From NCBI RefSeq assembly GCF_018459925.1, contig NZ_CP075371.1, positions 3,348,001 through 3,412,000 of the forward strand: DNA of 64,000 nucleotides, given 5' to 3'. This stretch comes from Nocardioides aquaticus. GTDB taxonomy: Bacteria > Actinomycetota > Actinomycetes > Propionibacteriales > Nocardioidaceae. The translations under genes and the position numbers were made by a program. Below are positions 1 to 8,470 of the stretch, in pieces. Numbering within the stretch: position 1 is the stretch's first letter; every line of letters starts with the position of its first letter. Below the pieces are notes generated by a model, which worked only from the letters and a program-made list of their open reading frames with translations, searched no databases and was not told the DNA's origin.

Positions 1-1674
1 GAGGGCCCAGAGCGCGTCCTCGGCCGAGGCCCCGTCGGCCAGCGAGGTGCGCACGCCGGCGACCAGGTCGCGCAGCGCCCGGGCGGCCGCCGCCTCGGGG
101 CCCGCGAGCCCGTCGAGGAACCCCTCCTCCACCAGGACGCAGCGCAGCAGCGAGCGCGAGGTGCGAGGCGTTCGTCCGTCCTCGTGCGCCAGCTCCTTCT
201 CCCGCTGACGCAGCGCCCGCCCCAGCCGCCGCACCTGGCTGGCGTCCATCTGGCCGAGCGGTCCCGTGAGCAGGGCCTCGGCCCGCGCCGCGTCGAGGTG
301 GTCGGTGCGCTGGGGGTCCTCGACGTGCAGGTCGACCGCGGCGCGCAGCGCGTCGAGCAGCGGCAGCACCGCGGGGTCGTGCACCAGCGGGAGCTCGTCG
401 GCGGCCACCTCGACCGGGACGCCGGCGGCGCCCAGCGAGCGTCGCAGGCCCGGGATCGAGCCGCGCCCGGAGCGCACCAGCACGGCCATCTCGTGCCAGG
501 GCACGCCGTCCTCGAGGTGGGCGCGGCGCAGCAGGTCGGCGAGGTGCTCGGCCTCGGCGCGCTCGGAGTCGTAGGTCGTGACCTCGACCGAGCCCTGACC
601 CAGCCCGGGCGGCGGGTCGGCCACGGGGTGGCGGAAGGCCTCCATCGCCTCCGCCGGCAGCGTCCCGGGCAGTCCCAGGCGGCCGGCGACCCGCTGCCCC
701 GCGATCAGCAGCCGGGGCCCGAACCGGCGGGTGGTCCGCAGCGCCACCACGTCGGCGCGCGCACCACCACGCTGCGGGAACTGCGTGGGGAACTCCAGCA
801 GCCCCCGCACCTCGGCGCCCCGGAAGGCGTAGATCGACTGGTGCGGGTCGCCGACCACGACCAGGTCCCGGCCGTCGCCGGCCAGCTGCCGCAGCAGCGC
901 GACCTGCCCGGGGTCGGTGTCCTGGTACTCGTCGACGAAGACGTGGGAGACCTGCGCGCGCAGCTCGTCGCGGTGCTCGGCCGCCTCGATCGTGGCGCGC
1001 CGGATCAGGTCGGCGTAGTCGGTGGCCCCGAGGTAGTCCATCGTGGTCAGGTACTGGTCGAGGAACGCTCCGGCCGCGACCAGCTCCGGGGCGTCGTGGG
1101 CGTGTCCGAGGCCCGAGAGCTGCTCCCCGTCGAGGCCCTTCTCGCGGGCCCGGGCCAGCACCGCCCCCACCTCGCGGGCGAAGCCGCGGGTGCCCAGCGC
1201 CCGGTCCAGGGCCGGTGGCCACGGCACCGCCTCCGGGGTGCGCGCCAGCAGCTCGCGCAGCAGGACGTCGGACTCCGGGGCGGACAGCAGCCGCAGCGGC
1301 GCCTCGTAGAGCTCGGCCGGTGCGTAGCGGCGCAGGAGGCCGTAGGCGAAGGAGTGGAAGGTCGAGCTCAGGGTGGTCGCGGTGGTGCGACCCAGCCGGG
1401 CGGTCACCCGGTCGCGCAGCTGCTCGGCGGCCTTGCGCGAGAACGTCAGGGCCAGCACCGACTCCGGGCTGGCGCCGCGGTTCTCGACACGGTCCACGAT
1501 GGCCTCGACCAGCGTGGTCGTCTTGCCCGTGCCGGGCCCGGCCAGGACGAGCAGCGGACCGCCGTCGTGGTCCACGACGCGCCGCTGGTGCTCGTCGAGG
1601 GTCGGCACCGTCGGCGGCGCGGCGGGCGGGGCGAGCCGCCAGGCCGGGTGGTGACGGGCGTCGGTCGAGGGCAC
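1..1674 (-). CDS. adnA: UvrD/PcrA-family ATP-dependent DNA helicase, probably AdnA (3' part missing)
   Basis: Superfamily 1 helicase that would unwind DNA ends for recombinational repair. From the GTG at 1674 the reading frame runs to the left edge, giving 558 residues with no stop. Visible motifs are Walker A GPGTGKTT (about residue 46), a TFSRKAAEQLRDR segment, Walker B with VDEYQDTD, and VVGDPHQSIYAFRGAE (motif III). The neighbouring order (alkyltransferase-like, MoeZ, TetR, DUF3107, ferritin-like, DEAD helicase, ParA) resembles that of mycobacterial adnA Rv3202c, which is why AdnA is preferred over UvrD2. A C-terminal nuclease domain and adnB would lie outside the window, so the assignment is an inference; the helicase family itself is clear. 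Confidence 0.72.
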   Translation of the reverse strand, partial: MPSTDARHHPAWRLAPPAAPPTVPTLDEHQRRVVDHDGGPLLVLAGPGTGKTTTLVEAIVDRVENRGASPESVLALTFSRKAAEQLRDRVTARLGRTTATTLSSTFHSFAYGLLRRYAPAELYEAPLRLLSAPESDVLLRELLARTPEAVPWPPALDRALGTRGFAREVGAVLARAREKGLDGEQLSGLGHAHDAPELVAAGAFLDQYLTTMDYLGATDYADLIRRATIEAAEHRDELRAQVSHVFVDEYQDTDPGQVALLRQLAGDGRDLVVVGDPHQSIYAFRGAEVRGLLEFPTQFPQRGGARADVVALRTTRRFGPRLLIAGQRVAGRLGLPGTLPAEAMEAFRHPVADPPPGLGQGSVEVTTYDSERAEAEHLADLLRRAHLEDGVPWHEMAVLVRSGRGSIPGLRRSLGAAGVPVEVAADELPLVHDPAVLPLLDALRAAVDLHVEDPQRTDHLDAARAEALLTGPLGQMDASQVRRLGRALRQREKELAHEDGRTPRTSRSLLRCVLVEEGFLDGLAGPEAAAARALRDLVAGVRTSLADGASAEDALWAL

Positions 1675-1720
1675 GGCCCCATCCCAGCACGAGCCGCCGA
1701 CAGGCTGCTTCACTGGAGCC

Positions 1721-2317
1721 GTGGACGACCAGGGGCGGCCCGGGCAGGACCCGGCCGAGGCGGAGCGGGTGGGGACCGTACGACGCCTGCTCGCCCGGGA
1801 GCTGCGCGAGCTGGGGGACGGCCCGGGCGCGGCGGTGCGGCTGCTGGTCCTGGGGGCCGGGGACGGCGGCGACGTGCTGCCGGTGCTGGCGGGGTCCCCC
1901 GCGACCGTGCGCGCGACCCTGGTCGAGCCCGACCCCGACCTGGCGGCGGCCGCCCGGAGCACGGCGCGCGACCTCGGTCTCGACGTCGACGTGCGCTGCG
2001 CCGACCCCGGCACCACCGACGCCTACCTCCGCGTCCTGCCCGTGGCCGTCCTGCTGCTGGACGGCGTGCTCGACGACCTGGCCGAGGCCGACCTCGCCGG
2101 CGCCGTCGCGGCGCTGCCGGGGCTGCTGGACCTCGAGGCCCTGGTGCTGTCGACCTCCGGCGGCGGCAGCCACGACCCGGTCCCCGCCGTGCGGGAGGCG
2201 CTCCTGGACGGTCCGTTCGACGAGCTCGCGGACGCGGGCCCCCGCGTCGGCGCCCACCGGTTCAGCGGCGACCCGGAGCCGGCCGAGCCGGGGCTGCGCC
2301 TCGTGGACCCCCTCTGA
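1721..2317 (+). CDS. Predicted class I SAM-dependent methyltransferase-like protein
   Basis: A 198-residue protein divergent from the helicase. The Rossmann motif I reads VLGAGDGGDV near residue 45, followed about 25 residues later by an acidic strand end (LVEPDPDLAAAAR), the pattern of a SAM-binding fold. No catalytic or substrate motif is recognisable, so substrate is unknown. The C-terminal half is acidic and leucine/alanine rich. The GTG at 1721 is the first in-frame start after the divergent helicase start, leaving 46 nt for two promoters. It could be a pseudo-methyltransferase. Confidence 0.6.
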   Translation: MDDQGRPGQDPAEAERVGTVRRLLARELRELGDGPGAAVRLLVLGAGDGGDVLPVLAGSPATVRATLVEPDPDLAAAARSTARDLGLDVDVRCADPGTTDAYLRVLPVAVLLLDGVLDDLAEADLAGAVAALPGLLDLEALVLSTSGGGSHDPVPAVREALLDGPFDELADAGPRVGAHRFSGDPEPAEPGLRLVDPL

Positions 2318-2358
2318 GCGCGCACGCCCGGGGGCTGTGAGCGGCGTCACGCCGACGC

Positions 2359-2364
2359 TAGCGT
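2359..2364 (+). promoter_or_regulatory. -10 box TAGCGT of a probable leaderless transcript
   Basis: TAGCGT lies 6 nt upstream of the ATG at 2371. The same TANNNT-to-start spacing recurs at many genes in this window, and there is no Shine-Dalgarno sequence, so transcription probably starts at or near the A of the start codon. Confidence 0.5.
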
Positions 2365-2370
2365 GCCCCC

Positions 2371-3264
2371 ATGAGCCGCGAGATCACCACCGTCCTGTCC
2401 GGCATGAGCTTCCTGGAGTGCCCGCGCTGGCACGAGGACCGGCTGTGGATGGTCGACTTCTACACCCACCGGGTGCTGTCGGCGACCGAGCACGGCGAGG
2501 ACCTGAGGGTCGAGGCCGAGGTCCCGGCGCAGCCGTCCGGGCTGGGCTGGCTGCCCGACGGGCGGTTGCTGGTGGTCTCGATGAAGGACCGCCGGGTCCT
2601 GCGCCGCGAGCCCGACGGCACGCTCGTCACCCACGCCGACGTGTCGGCGTACGTGACCGGGCACCCCAACGACATGGTCGTCGACGCGGAGGGCCGTGCC
2701 TACCTCGGCAGCTTCGGCTTCGACCTGATGGGCGGCGCCGACCTCGAGACCGCCGACCTGCTGCGCGTGGACCCCGACGGCACGGTCACGGTGGTGGCCC
2801 GCGACCTCTGGTTCCCCAACGGCAGCGTGATCACCGACGACGGCGTGCTCGTGGTCGACGAGACGCTCGGCAACCGCGTCTCGGCCTTCGACATCGCCTC
2901 CGACGGCACCCTCGGCCCGCGGCGCGACTGGGCGACCTTCGGGGAGCTGCCGACCTCACGCACCCAGGCCGAGGGCATCGGCCAGCTCTCGCTGGCCCCG
3001 GACGGGTGCTGCCTGGACGCCGAGGGCGCGCTCTGGACCGCCGACGCGCTCGGCGGCCGGGTGGTCCGCGTGGCCGACGGCGGGCGGGTGCTCGAGGAGA
3101 TCAGCACCGGCACGGGAGTCTTCGCCTGCATGCTCGGTGGCGCCGACGGCCGCACCCTCTTCCTGTGCTGCGCGCCCGACTTCGACGAGCACGCCCGCAG
3201 CGCCGCCCGGGAGGCCGAGATGCGCGCCGTCCGGGTCGAGGTCCCCCACGCCGGTCGGCCCTGA
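2371..3264 (+). CDS. SMP-30/gluconolactonase/LRE-like beta-propeller protein
   Basis: A 297-residue soluble protein of the SMP-30/gluconolactonase-like family: FLECPRWHEDRLWMVDFYTHRV at the N-terminus supplies the family's ligand Glu (GxSFxEgPrW pattern). A later GHPNDMVVDAEGRAY segment supplies the Asn-Asp metal ligands, and LWFPNGSVITDDG repeats the propeller pattern. Members are Ca2+/Zn2+-dependent lactonases or related hydrolases; the substrate here is unknown. Transcribed alone from a probable leaderless promoter and convergent with the acyltransferase at 3280. Confidence 0.82.
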   Translation: MSREITTVLSGMSFLECPRWHEDRLWMVDFYTHRVLSATEHGEDLRVEAEVPAQPSGLGWLPDGRLLVVSMKDRRVLRREPDGTLVTHADVSAYVTGHPNDMVVDAEGRAYLGSFGFDLMGGADLETADLLRVDPDGTVTVVARDLWFPNGSVITDDGVLVVDETLGNRVSAFDIASDGTLGPRRDWATFGELPTSRTQAEGIGQLSLAPDGCCLDAEGALWTADALGGRVVRVADGGRVLEEISTGTGVFACMLGGADGRTLFLCCAPDFDEHARSAAREAEMRAVRVEVPHAGRP

Positions 3265-3279
3265 ACCACGGCCGGGCGG

Positions 3280-3948
3280 TCAGGTCGCCGCGGACCGCTC
3301 GTTGTAGCCGGGTGCACGCTCCTGCCCGCTCAGCGCCGCGATCGCGTCCATCACCTCGTCGGTGAGCTCGCGGCGGGCGCGGCCCAGCGGCACGCCCTCG
3401 AACCGGCCGGCCGTCGTGATCGGGGCGCCGAAGGCCACGGTCACCGGCACCAGCCGGGGCAGCCGCGACCCCACCGGCTGGAGGTCCTCGGTGCCGGTCA
3501 GCCCGACCGGGACGACCGGGACGCCGGTGGTCAGGGCGAGGTGCGCGGCCCCGGTGCGGCCGCGGTACAGCCGCCCGTCCCGCGAGCGCGTGCCCTCGGG
3601 GTAGATCCCGAACGCGTCGCCCCGCTCGAGCACCTCCTGGGCGATGCCCAGGCTGGCCAGGGCGGCGTTCGTGTCGTCCCGGTCGACCGGGAGCATGCCC
3701 AGCGACTCGAACCAGGCACGCGTGGCGGCCCCCTTGGCGCCGGTGCCGGTGAAGTAGTCCGACTTGGCCAGGAAGACGACCCTGCGGGGCACGACGACCG
3801 GGATCACGACCGAGTCGATGAAGCTGAGGTGGTTGCTGGCCAGCAGCACGCCACCGGAGCGGGGCACGTGCTCGAGCCCCGTCACCGTCGGTCGCCACAC
3901 CGCCTTGGCCAGCGGCGGGACGACCGAGTGGAGCGCGGAGTAGAGCAC
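3280..3948 (-). CDS. 1-acyl-sn-glycerol-3-phosphate acyltransferase (PlsC family)
   Basis: Membrane-associated acyltransferase of phospholipid synthesis, 222 residues from the chosen start. Motif I is NHLSFID (the H-x4-D catalytic pair), motif III is YPEGTRSRDG, and VPVVPVGLTGTE is the family's motif IV-like stretch. The open frame extends to 4101, but that would overlap the whole alkyltransferase-like gene. The GTG at 3948, 4 nt after that gene's stop, gives a normal length and an N-terminus (LYSALHSVVPPLAK) typical of the family. It is the last gene of a compact minus-strand run with the alkyltransferase-like and GNAT genes. Confidence 0.82.
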   Translation of the reverse strand: MLYSALHSVVPPLAKAVWRPTVTGLEHVPRSGGVLLASNHLSFIDSVVIPVVVPRRVVFLAKSDYFTGTGAKGAATRAWFESLGMLPVDRDDTNAALASLGIAQEVLERGDAFGIYPEGTRSRDGRLYRGRTGAAHLALTTGVPVVPVGLTGTEDLQPVGSRLPRLVPVTVAFGAPITTAGRFEGVPLGRARRELTDEVMDAIAALSGQERAPGYNERSAAT

Positions 3949-3952
3949 GGGG

Positions 3953-4276
3953 TCAGTGTGCCGGACCCCGCGCCGGCGGGGCGGGCTCGACGAAGGCCGA
4001 GACCAGGTCGACCGCCCCCGACGGCCGCAGGGGCGTGCCCTCCGCGGCGTACGCCTCCCGCGCGCGGGCGTCGTGGCTGGGCGGCAGCGAGCCGTCCGCA
4101 CGCACCACCCGCCACCACGGCACTCCCCCTCCGTGCTCGGCCATCACGTTGCCGACCCGCCGGGGCCCGTAGACGCCCACCGCCCGGGCCACCGCGCCGT
4201 ACGTCGTCACGCGACCGGGCGGAACGGACTCCACGACCGTGAGCACGTCCTCGACGTAGTCCTCCGGGTGCCGCAC
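3953..4276 (-). CDS. Alkyltransferase-like protein (ATL; MGMT fold without the acceptor Cys)
   Basis: A 107-residue single-domain protein of the O6-alkylguanine-DNA methyltransferase C-terminal family. The helix-turn-helix part GRVTTYGAVARAVG and the Asn hinge (RRVGNVMAEH) are present, but the active-site motif normally written PCHRV reads PWWRVV, so Trp replaces the alkyl-acceptor Cys. Known ATL proteins with this change bind O6-alkylguanine and hand it to nucleotide excision repair instead of reversing it. The position matches mycobacterial Rv3204. It ends 4 nt before the plsC start and starts 4 nt after the GNAT stop, so the three are probably co-transcribed. Confidence 0.85.
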   Translation of the reverse strand: MRHPEDYVEDVLTVVESVPPGRVTTYGAVARAVGVYGPRRVGNVMAEHGGGVPWWRVVRADGSLPPSHDARAREAYAAEGTPLRPSGAVDLVSAFVEPAPPARGPAH

Positions 4277-4280
4277 CGGG

Positions 4281-5105
4281 TCAGTCCCCCGCGGCGGGGA
4301 CGGCGGGTGCGGCGCCCCCGGGACCGACCCAGGGCGTGCTGGTGGTCACGGCGACCAGGCCGGCGCGCTCCAGGATCGGGCGCGACATCGGCGAGCAGTC
4401 GCTGTGCAGGTAGGTGACGTCCTGGGTCAGGCACCACGCGGCGCGGGCGGCGACCAGCGCCCGGTAGACGCCGCGGCCCCGCCAGTCCGGGTGCGTGCAG
4501 CCGCCCCAGAGGCCGGCGCAGCCGGTGCCGGGGACGACCTCGAGCCGGCCGGCGCTGACGACCTCCTCCCCCACGGCGGCCACCCACATCCCGGCGCGGC
4601 CCTCGTTGCGGTCGAACCGGGCGAGCACCTCGGCGTCGCTCGGGCCCTGTCCGAACACCCGCCGCTGCAGGGCGGCGGCCCGGCCGACCCAGGTCTCCCG
4701 CTCGGGGCCGACGTCGGCGCGGCGGACCTCGACACCCTCGGGCAGGTCGACGGGGACGGCCAGCGCGGCCGCCTCACCGATCATGATCGTCTCGAGCTCC
4801 TCGGGCCGCAGCCCGGCGGCGCGCAGCCGGTCGGCGAGGTCCGCGGGCGCGTCGTGGCCCCGGGTCTTCCACTCCCACTCGGTGACCTCGGGGTCGGCGG
4901 CCCACCGGGCCGCGACGTCGGCGACCAGCGCGTCGAGCGCGTCGCCGGTGAGGCCGTCGAGCGTCCGGTAGGTGACCAGGCCGTGCCGGCCGTACCGCGC
5001 CAGCCAGAGCGGGCCGTGGGGCGCCGACCAGCCGGCGGAGGCCACCTCGGCCTCGCCGCGGAGCCGGTCGTCGTAGACGGCGAGCAGGTCGTCGGCGAGC
5101 GTCAC
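4281..5105 (-). CDS. GNAT-family N-acetyltransferase
   Basis: A 274-residue protein. The C-terminal 130 residues carry the acetyl-CoA binding motif A in the form GGCTHPDWRGRGVYRALV (R/QxxGxG/A-like), followed by the usual motif-B region ending LERAGLVAVTTSTPWVGPG. The N-terminal 130 residues look like a second, degenerate GNAT or adaptor domain. The GTG at 5105 is the first start after the protease stop at 5123 that gives a sensible N-terminus (TLADDLLAVYDDRLRGE). The substrate is unknown. The downstream gap to the ATL gene is only 4 nt, so it is probably the first gene of a three-gene operon. Confidence 0.78.
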   Translation of the reverse strand: MTLADDLLAVYDDRLRGEAEVASAGWSAPHGPLWLARYGRHGLVTYRTLDGLTGDALDALVADVAARWAADPEVTEWEWKTRGHDAPADLADRLRAAGLRPEELETIMIGEAAALAVPVDLPEGVEVRRADVGPERETWVGRAAALQRRVFGQGPSDAEVLARFDRNEGRAGMWVAAVGEEVVSAGRLEVVPGTGCAGLWGGCTHPDWRGRGVYRALVAARAAWCLTQDVTYLHSDCSPMSRPILERAGLVAVTTSTPWVGPGGAAPAVPAAGD

Positions 5106-5122
5106 CGGGCCATCGTGGCAGA

Positions 5123-6022
5123 TCAGGGGATCGGGACCGCCGGGTCGAACGCCTCGGTGCCGCGGACCAGCCGCAGGCCGTCGATGCCGGAGTGCCGCTG
5201 GGCGAACCGCAGCTCCTTGCCCAGGTCGCCGATGTTGTTCGACGCCGGCAGCGGCGCGAGGCCGAGCGTGGACAGGGTGCCGACCGCGGTGCCGCCGGCG
5301 GTCAGGAAGCCCGAGCCGGAGTCGCCGGGGATGCCGGGCGTGACGGTGTAGAGCGGGTGCGACCAGCCGCCGTCCGCGGGCGCGTCGCCGAGGGAGGCGC
5401 CCACCTTGGGCGAGAGCACCTCGAGGCCGCCGCGGATGCTGGAGTTGCCGTACGAGAAGACCCGGTCGCCCCTGGCCGTGCCGTCGCGGTCGATGCCGGT
5501 CGGGCCGCCGAAGAACGGCACGCTCGGGTTGACCGACCGGGCGTCGTCGCGGTCGACGCGGACCAGCGCGAAGTCGTTGTAGGCGCACGGGTTGGCCGCG
5601 GTGGTGCCGATCCGGTCCATCGTGCGCCAGGAGGAGTACGCCAGCGTGCCCCGCCCGACCCGCGTCCCGCCGTCGACCAGCGAGCCGCCCTCGGTGAAGC
5701 TGACCCGGGTGCCGAGCGGCAACGACTCGGCCTGGCAGCCGTCGGTGTCGGTGGCCTCGCCGAGGCCGGCGCAGTGCGCGGCGTACCCGACGTAGGTCCG
5801 GTCCCGGGCGTCGGTGAAGACGAAGTTCGCCGTGCACTGCGCACCCCGGGTGTACATCTGCACGCCCGGGTGGATCCGGGCGATGTCGGCCGGGGCCCAG
5901 CGTCCGCCGGCCTCGGCCGTGGCGGGGGCGGCGGTGACGGCGGTGGTCGCGGCGGCGGCGCCCGAGGCGAGGACGAGGGCGGCCAGCGTGCGGGCGACGT
6001 GGGTGCGGCGAGGGCGGGTCAT
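5123..6022 (-). CDS. Secreted trypsin-like (S1 family) serine protease
   Basis: About 299 residues. An N-terminal Arg-rich segment followed by an Ala-rich hydrophobic stretch and an AEA-type cleavage region forms a Sec or Tat signal. The catalytic triad is visible as VGYAAHCAG (His), NDFALVRV (Asp) and PGIPGDSGSG (Ser with oxyanion Gly). Conserved pairs of Cys flank the triad. The ATG at 6022 is preferred over the GTG three codons upstream because it leaves a better n-region. This slot holds a DUF3152 gene in M. tuberculosis. Substrate unknown. Confidence 0.83.
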   Translation of the reverse strand: MTRPRRTHVARTLAALVLASGAAAATTAVTAAPATAEAGGRWAPADIARIHPGVQMYTRGAQCTANFVFTDARDRTYVGYAAHCAGLGEATDTDGCQAESLPLGTRVSFTEGGSLVDGGTRVGRGTLAYSSWRTMDRIGTTAANPCAYNDFALVRVDRDDARSVNPSVPFFGGPTGIDRDGTARGDRVFSYGNSSIRGGLEVLSPKVGASLGDAPADGGWSHPLYTVTPGIPGDSGSGFLTAGGTAVGTLSTLGLAPLPASNNIGDLGKELRFAQRHSGIDGLRLVRGTEAFDPAVPIP

Positions 6023-6031
6023 GCAGGTCAC

Positions 6032-6074
6032 AACGGCCCCGCCGCCGACGGGTTACGCCGGGGACGGGGCCGTT
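6032..6074 (-). terminator. Probable intrinsic terminator after moeZ
   Basis: Inverted repeat AACGGCCCCG (6032-6041) and CGGGGCCGTT (6065-6074), a perfect 10-bp stem with a 23-nt loop, directly after the moeZ stop and before the protease start. It lacks a long T-tract, as is usual in high-GC actinobacteria. Confidence 0.55.
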
Positions 6075-6087
6075 CGCGGGTCGGGCG

Positions 6088-7287
6088 TCAGTAGGACGGC
6101 TGGCTCGGGTCGATCTGGTTCACCCAGGCGACCACGCCGCCGCCGACGTGAACGGCGTCGGAGTAGCCGGCGCCCTTGAGCGCGGCCAGGGCCTCGGCCG
6201 AGCGCACGCCGGACTTGCAGTGCAGGACGACCGGGGTGTCCTGCGGCAGCTGCTCGAAGGCGTTGCCGTTGAGGAACTCGCCCTTGGGGATCAGCACGGA
6301 GCCGGGGATCTTGTTGATCTCGAACTCGTTCTGCTCCCGGACGTCGACCAGCGTGAAGTCACGGGTGCCCTCCGCGCGCTCCTTCAGCATGTGCTCCAGC
6401 TGCACCACCGAGATGGTGGAGCCGGCGGCCGCGTCGGCGGCCTCGTCGGAGATCGCGCCGCAGAACGCGTCGTAGTCGATCAGGCCGGTGACGGTTGCGT
6501 TCTCACCGCACAGCGCACAGTCGGGGTCCTTGCGCACGCGCAGCTTGCGCCACTCCAGCTCGAGGGCGTCGTAGATGACGAGCTTGCCCACGGCCGGGTC
6601 GCCGATGCCGGTGATCAGCTTGATGGCCTCGTTGACCTGGATCGAGCCGATCGCGGCGCAGAGCACACCGAGCACGCCGCCCTCGGCGCAGCTGGGGACC
6701 ATGCCGGGCGGCGGGGGCTCGGGGTAGAGGCAGCGGTAGCACGGGGCGTCGTCGGCCAGCGAGGGCGCGAAGACCGAGGCCTGGCCGTCGAAGCGGTAGA
6801 TCGAGCCCCACACGTACGGGATGCCCAGGAAGTAGGCCGCGTCGTTGACCATGTAGCGGGTCGCGAAGTTGTCGGTGCCGTCGACGATGAGGTCGTAGCC
6901 GCGGAAGACGTCCATCACGTTGTCGTTGTCGAGGCGCTCCTCGTGCAGCACCACCTCGACGTACGGGTTGGCCTCGGCGATCGACTCCTTGGCCGACACC
7001 GCCTTGGACTTCCCGATGTCGGACTGGGTGTGGATGATCTGGCGCTGCAGGTTCGACTCGTCGACCTCGTCGAACTCGGCGATGCCGAGCGTGCCGACGC
7101 CGGCCGCGGCCAGGTAGAGCAGCGCGGGCGAGCCGAGCCCGCCGGCGCCGATCACGAGCACCTTGGCGTTCTTCAGCCGCTTCTGGCCGGCCATCCCGAC
7201 GTCGGGGATGATCAGGTGCCGGCTGTAGCGACGGACCTCGTCGTTGGTCAGCTCGTCGGCGGGTTCCACCAGGGGGGCCAGGGACAC
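6088..7287 (-). CDS. moeZ: Adenylyltransferase/sulfurtransferase MoeZ (ThiF-rhodanese)
   Basis: A 399-residue two-domain enzyme that adenylates and then sulfurates the C-terminus of a small sulfur-carrier protein (molybdopterin, cysteine or thioamide pathways). The E1-like domain has the nucleotide-binding VLVIGAGGLGSPALLYLA, a CYRC...CALC zinc site and the GTDNFATRY segment. From about residue 300 the rhodanese domain has VDVREQNEFEINKIPG and the persulfide Cys in VLHCKSGVRS. The GTG at 7287, preceded by CGGAGCG, gives the family length; the longer open frame is spurious. Mycobacterial counterpart is Rv3206c (moeB1). Confidence 0.92.
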   Translation of the reverse strand: MSLAPLVEPADELTNDEVRRYSRHLIIPDVGMAGQKRLKNAKVLVIGAGGLGSPALLYLAAAGVGTLGIAEFDEVDESNLQRQIIHTQSDIGKSKAVSAKESIAEANPYVEVVLHEERLDNDNVMDVFRGYDLIVDGTDNFATRYMVNDAAYFLGIPYVWGSIYRFDGQASVFAPSLADDAPCYRCLYPEPPPPGMVPSCAEGGVLGVLCAAIGSIQVNEAIKLITGIGDPAVGKLVIYDALELEWRKLRVRKDPDCALCGENATVTGLIDYDAFCGAISDEAADAAAGSTISVVQLEHMLKERAEGTRDFTLVDVREQNEFEINKIPGSVLIPKGEFLNGNAFEQLPQDTPVVLHCKSGVRSAEALAALKGAGYSDAVHVGGGVVAWVNQIDPSQPSY

Positions 7288-7416
7288 GGGTCGCTCCGAT
7301 CGGTGAGGCGTGGATCGCGGTTCGGGGATGTCTGTCGTCGTACGAGAGCACAACGCCCCCGCCCCGCGCCGTGTTCCCGGGCTCGTCCCGTCATCCGGAC
7401 GCTCCGGGCACCGGGA

Positions 7417-7422
7417 TAGGCT
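7417..7422 (+). promoter_or_regulatory. -10 box TAGGCT for the TetR gene
   Basis: TAGGCT at 7417 would give a transcript with about a 60-nt leader before the GTG at 7489, which has a strong GAGGAGGG ribosome binding site. Confidence 0.4.
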
Positions 7423-7488
7423 CCCCGGGTCCGGCGACCGGCCGGGCGCACGCACCGGCGCACGACGTCCCGACGAGGAGGGTCCCCC

Positions 7489-8127
7489 GTGGTCATCGGC
7501 CAGCACGACGTGGAGGAGGGCCGCCCGCGTGGCGGACGCCTGCCGCGCAGCGAACGACGCGCCCAGCTGCTCGACGCCGCGCTCGGCGTCTTCGTCGCGC
7601 AGGGCTTCCACGCCGCGGCGATGGACGACATCGCCGACCGGGCCGGGGTGTCCAAGCCGGTGCTCTACCAGCACTTCCCGGGCAAGCTCGAGCTGTACCT
7701 CGCGCTGCTCGACACCTCCTGCGACGCCATCATCTCGGGCTGCCGCGAGGCCCTGGAGGCCACGCAGGACAACAAGCAGCGGGTGGCGGCCACCGTCGAC
7801 GCCTTCTACACCTACGTCGCCCACGACGCCGGCGCCTTCCGCCTCGTCTTCGAGTCCGACCTGACCAACGAGCCGGCCGTGCGCGAGCAGGTCGACCGGG
7901 TCACCGCCGACTGCGCGACCATGATCGCGGCCGTCATCGCCGACGACACCGGCCTGCCTGCCGGCGCCTCGCGGCTGCTGGCCGTCTCGCTGGTCGGGAT
8001 GGCCCAGGTCAGCGCCCGCTTCTGGCTCACCGAGGCCGGTGGGCTCGAGCGCCAGGAGGCCGCCGCCCTGGTCGCCGGGCTGGCCTGGCGCGGCATCCGC
8101 GGCTACCCCAAGACCGAGGAGCACTGA
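7489..8127 (+). CDS. TetR/AcrR-family transcriptional regulator
   Basis: A 212-residue repressor-type protein. The HTH is in the first 65 residues: RSERRAQLLDAALGVFVAQG, then the recognition helix region DIADRAGVSKPVLYQHFPGK, a classical TetR signature. The C-terminal domain has the LETEAGG-like segment FWLTEAGGLERQEA found in the Rv3208-type group. The GTG start has a GAGGAGGG site 5-6 nt upstream. It is followed 62 nt later by the DUF3107 gene on the same strand, an arrangement shared with mycobacteria. Ligand and operator are unknown. Confidence 0.9.
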   Translation: MVIGQHDVEEGRPRGGRLPRSERRAQLLDAALGVFVAQGFHAAAMDDIADRAGVSKPVLYQHFPGKLELYLALLDTSCDAIISGCREALEATQDNKQRVAATVDAFYTYVAHDAGAFRLVFESDLTNEPAVREQVDRVTADCATMIAAVIADDTGLPAGASRLLAVSLVGMAQVSARFWLTEAGGLERQEAAALVAGLAWRGIRGYPKTEEH

Positions 8128-8189
8128 GCTCCTCCGCTCCACCGCACGGATCCCCGTGCACCCCCCGACCACCAGCAGAGGAGACCATC

Positions 8190-8411
8190 GTGGAGGTCAA
8201 GATCGGCGTCCAGTACGCCGCCCGCGAGCTCGTCGTCGACAGCGCCGAGACGCAGGAGAACATCCAGCAGGCCGTGGCCGACGCCGTGGCAGGCGACGGC
8301 GTGCTCACGCTCACCGACACCAAGGGCCGCACCGTCGTGGTGCCGGCCACCAAGCTCGCCTACGTCGAGATCGGCACCAGCAGCACCGGCGCCGTCGGCT
8401 TCCGCGGCTGA
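8190..8411 (+). CDS. DUF3107 family small protein
   Basis: A 73-residue acidic protein (VEVKIGVQYAARELVVDSAE...). The family is small, actinobacterial and of unknown function; the M. tuberculosis member is Rv3208A (TB9.4). It could fold as a small alpha/beta domain: a conserved N-terminal strand, an amphipathic helix (IQQAVADAVA), then TDTKGRTVVVPATKLAYVEIG. The GTG at 8190 follows a purine-rich GCAGAGGAGACC site and gives the family's exact length. Probably co-transcribed with the TetR gene upstream. Confidence 0.88.
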   Translation: MEVKIGVQYAARELVVDSAETQENIQQAVADAVAGDGVLTLTDTKGRTVVVPATKLAYVEIGTSSTGAVGFRG

Positions 8412-8470
8412 CCCGACCCACCGCACGACCCGCACCACCGCACCACCGGTACGCCGGGCGACGGTGCTGC

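Noticed and set aside
184..2340. 718-residue plus-strand open frame
   Set aside because: It is antisense to the helicase, Arg/Gln/Gly rich with no family motif; the minus strand carries clear helicase motifs.
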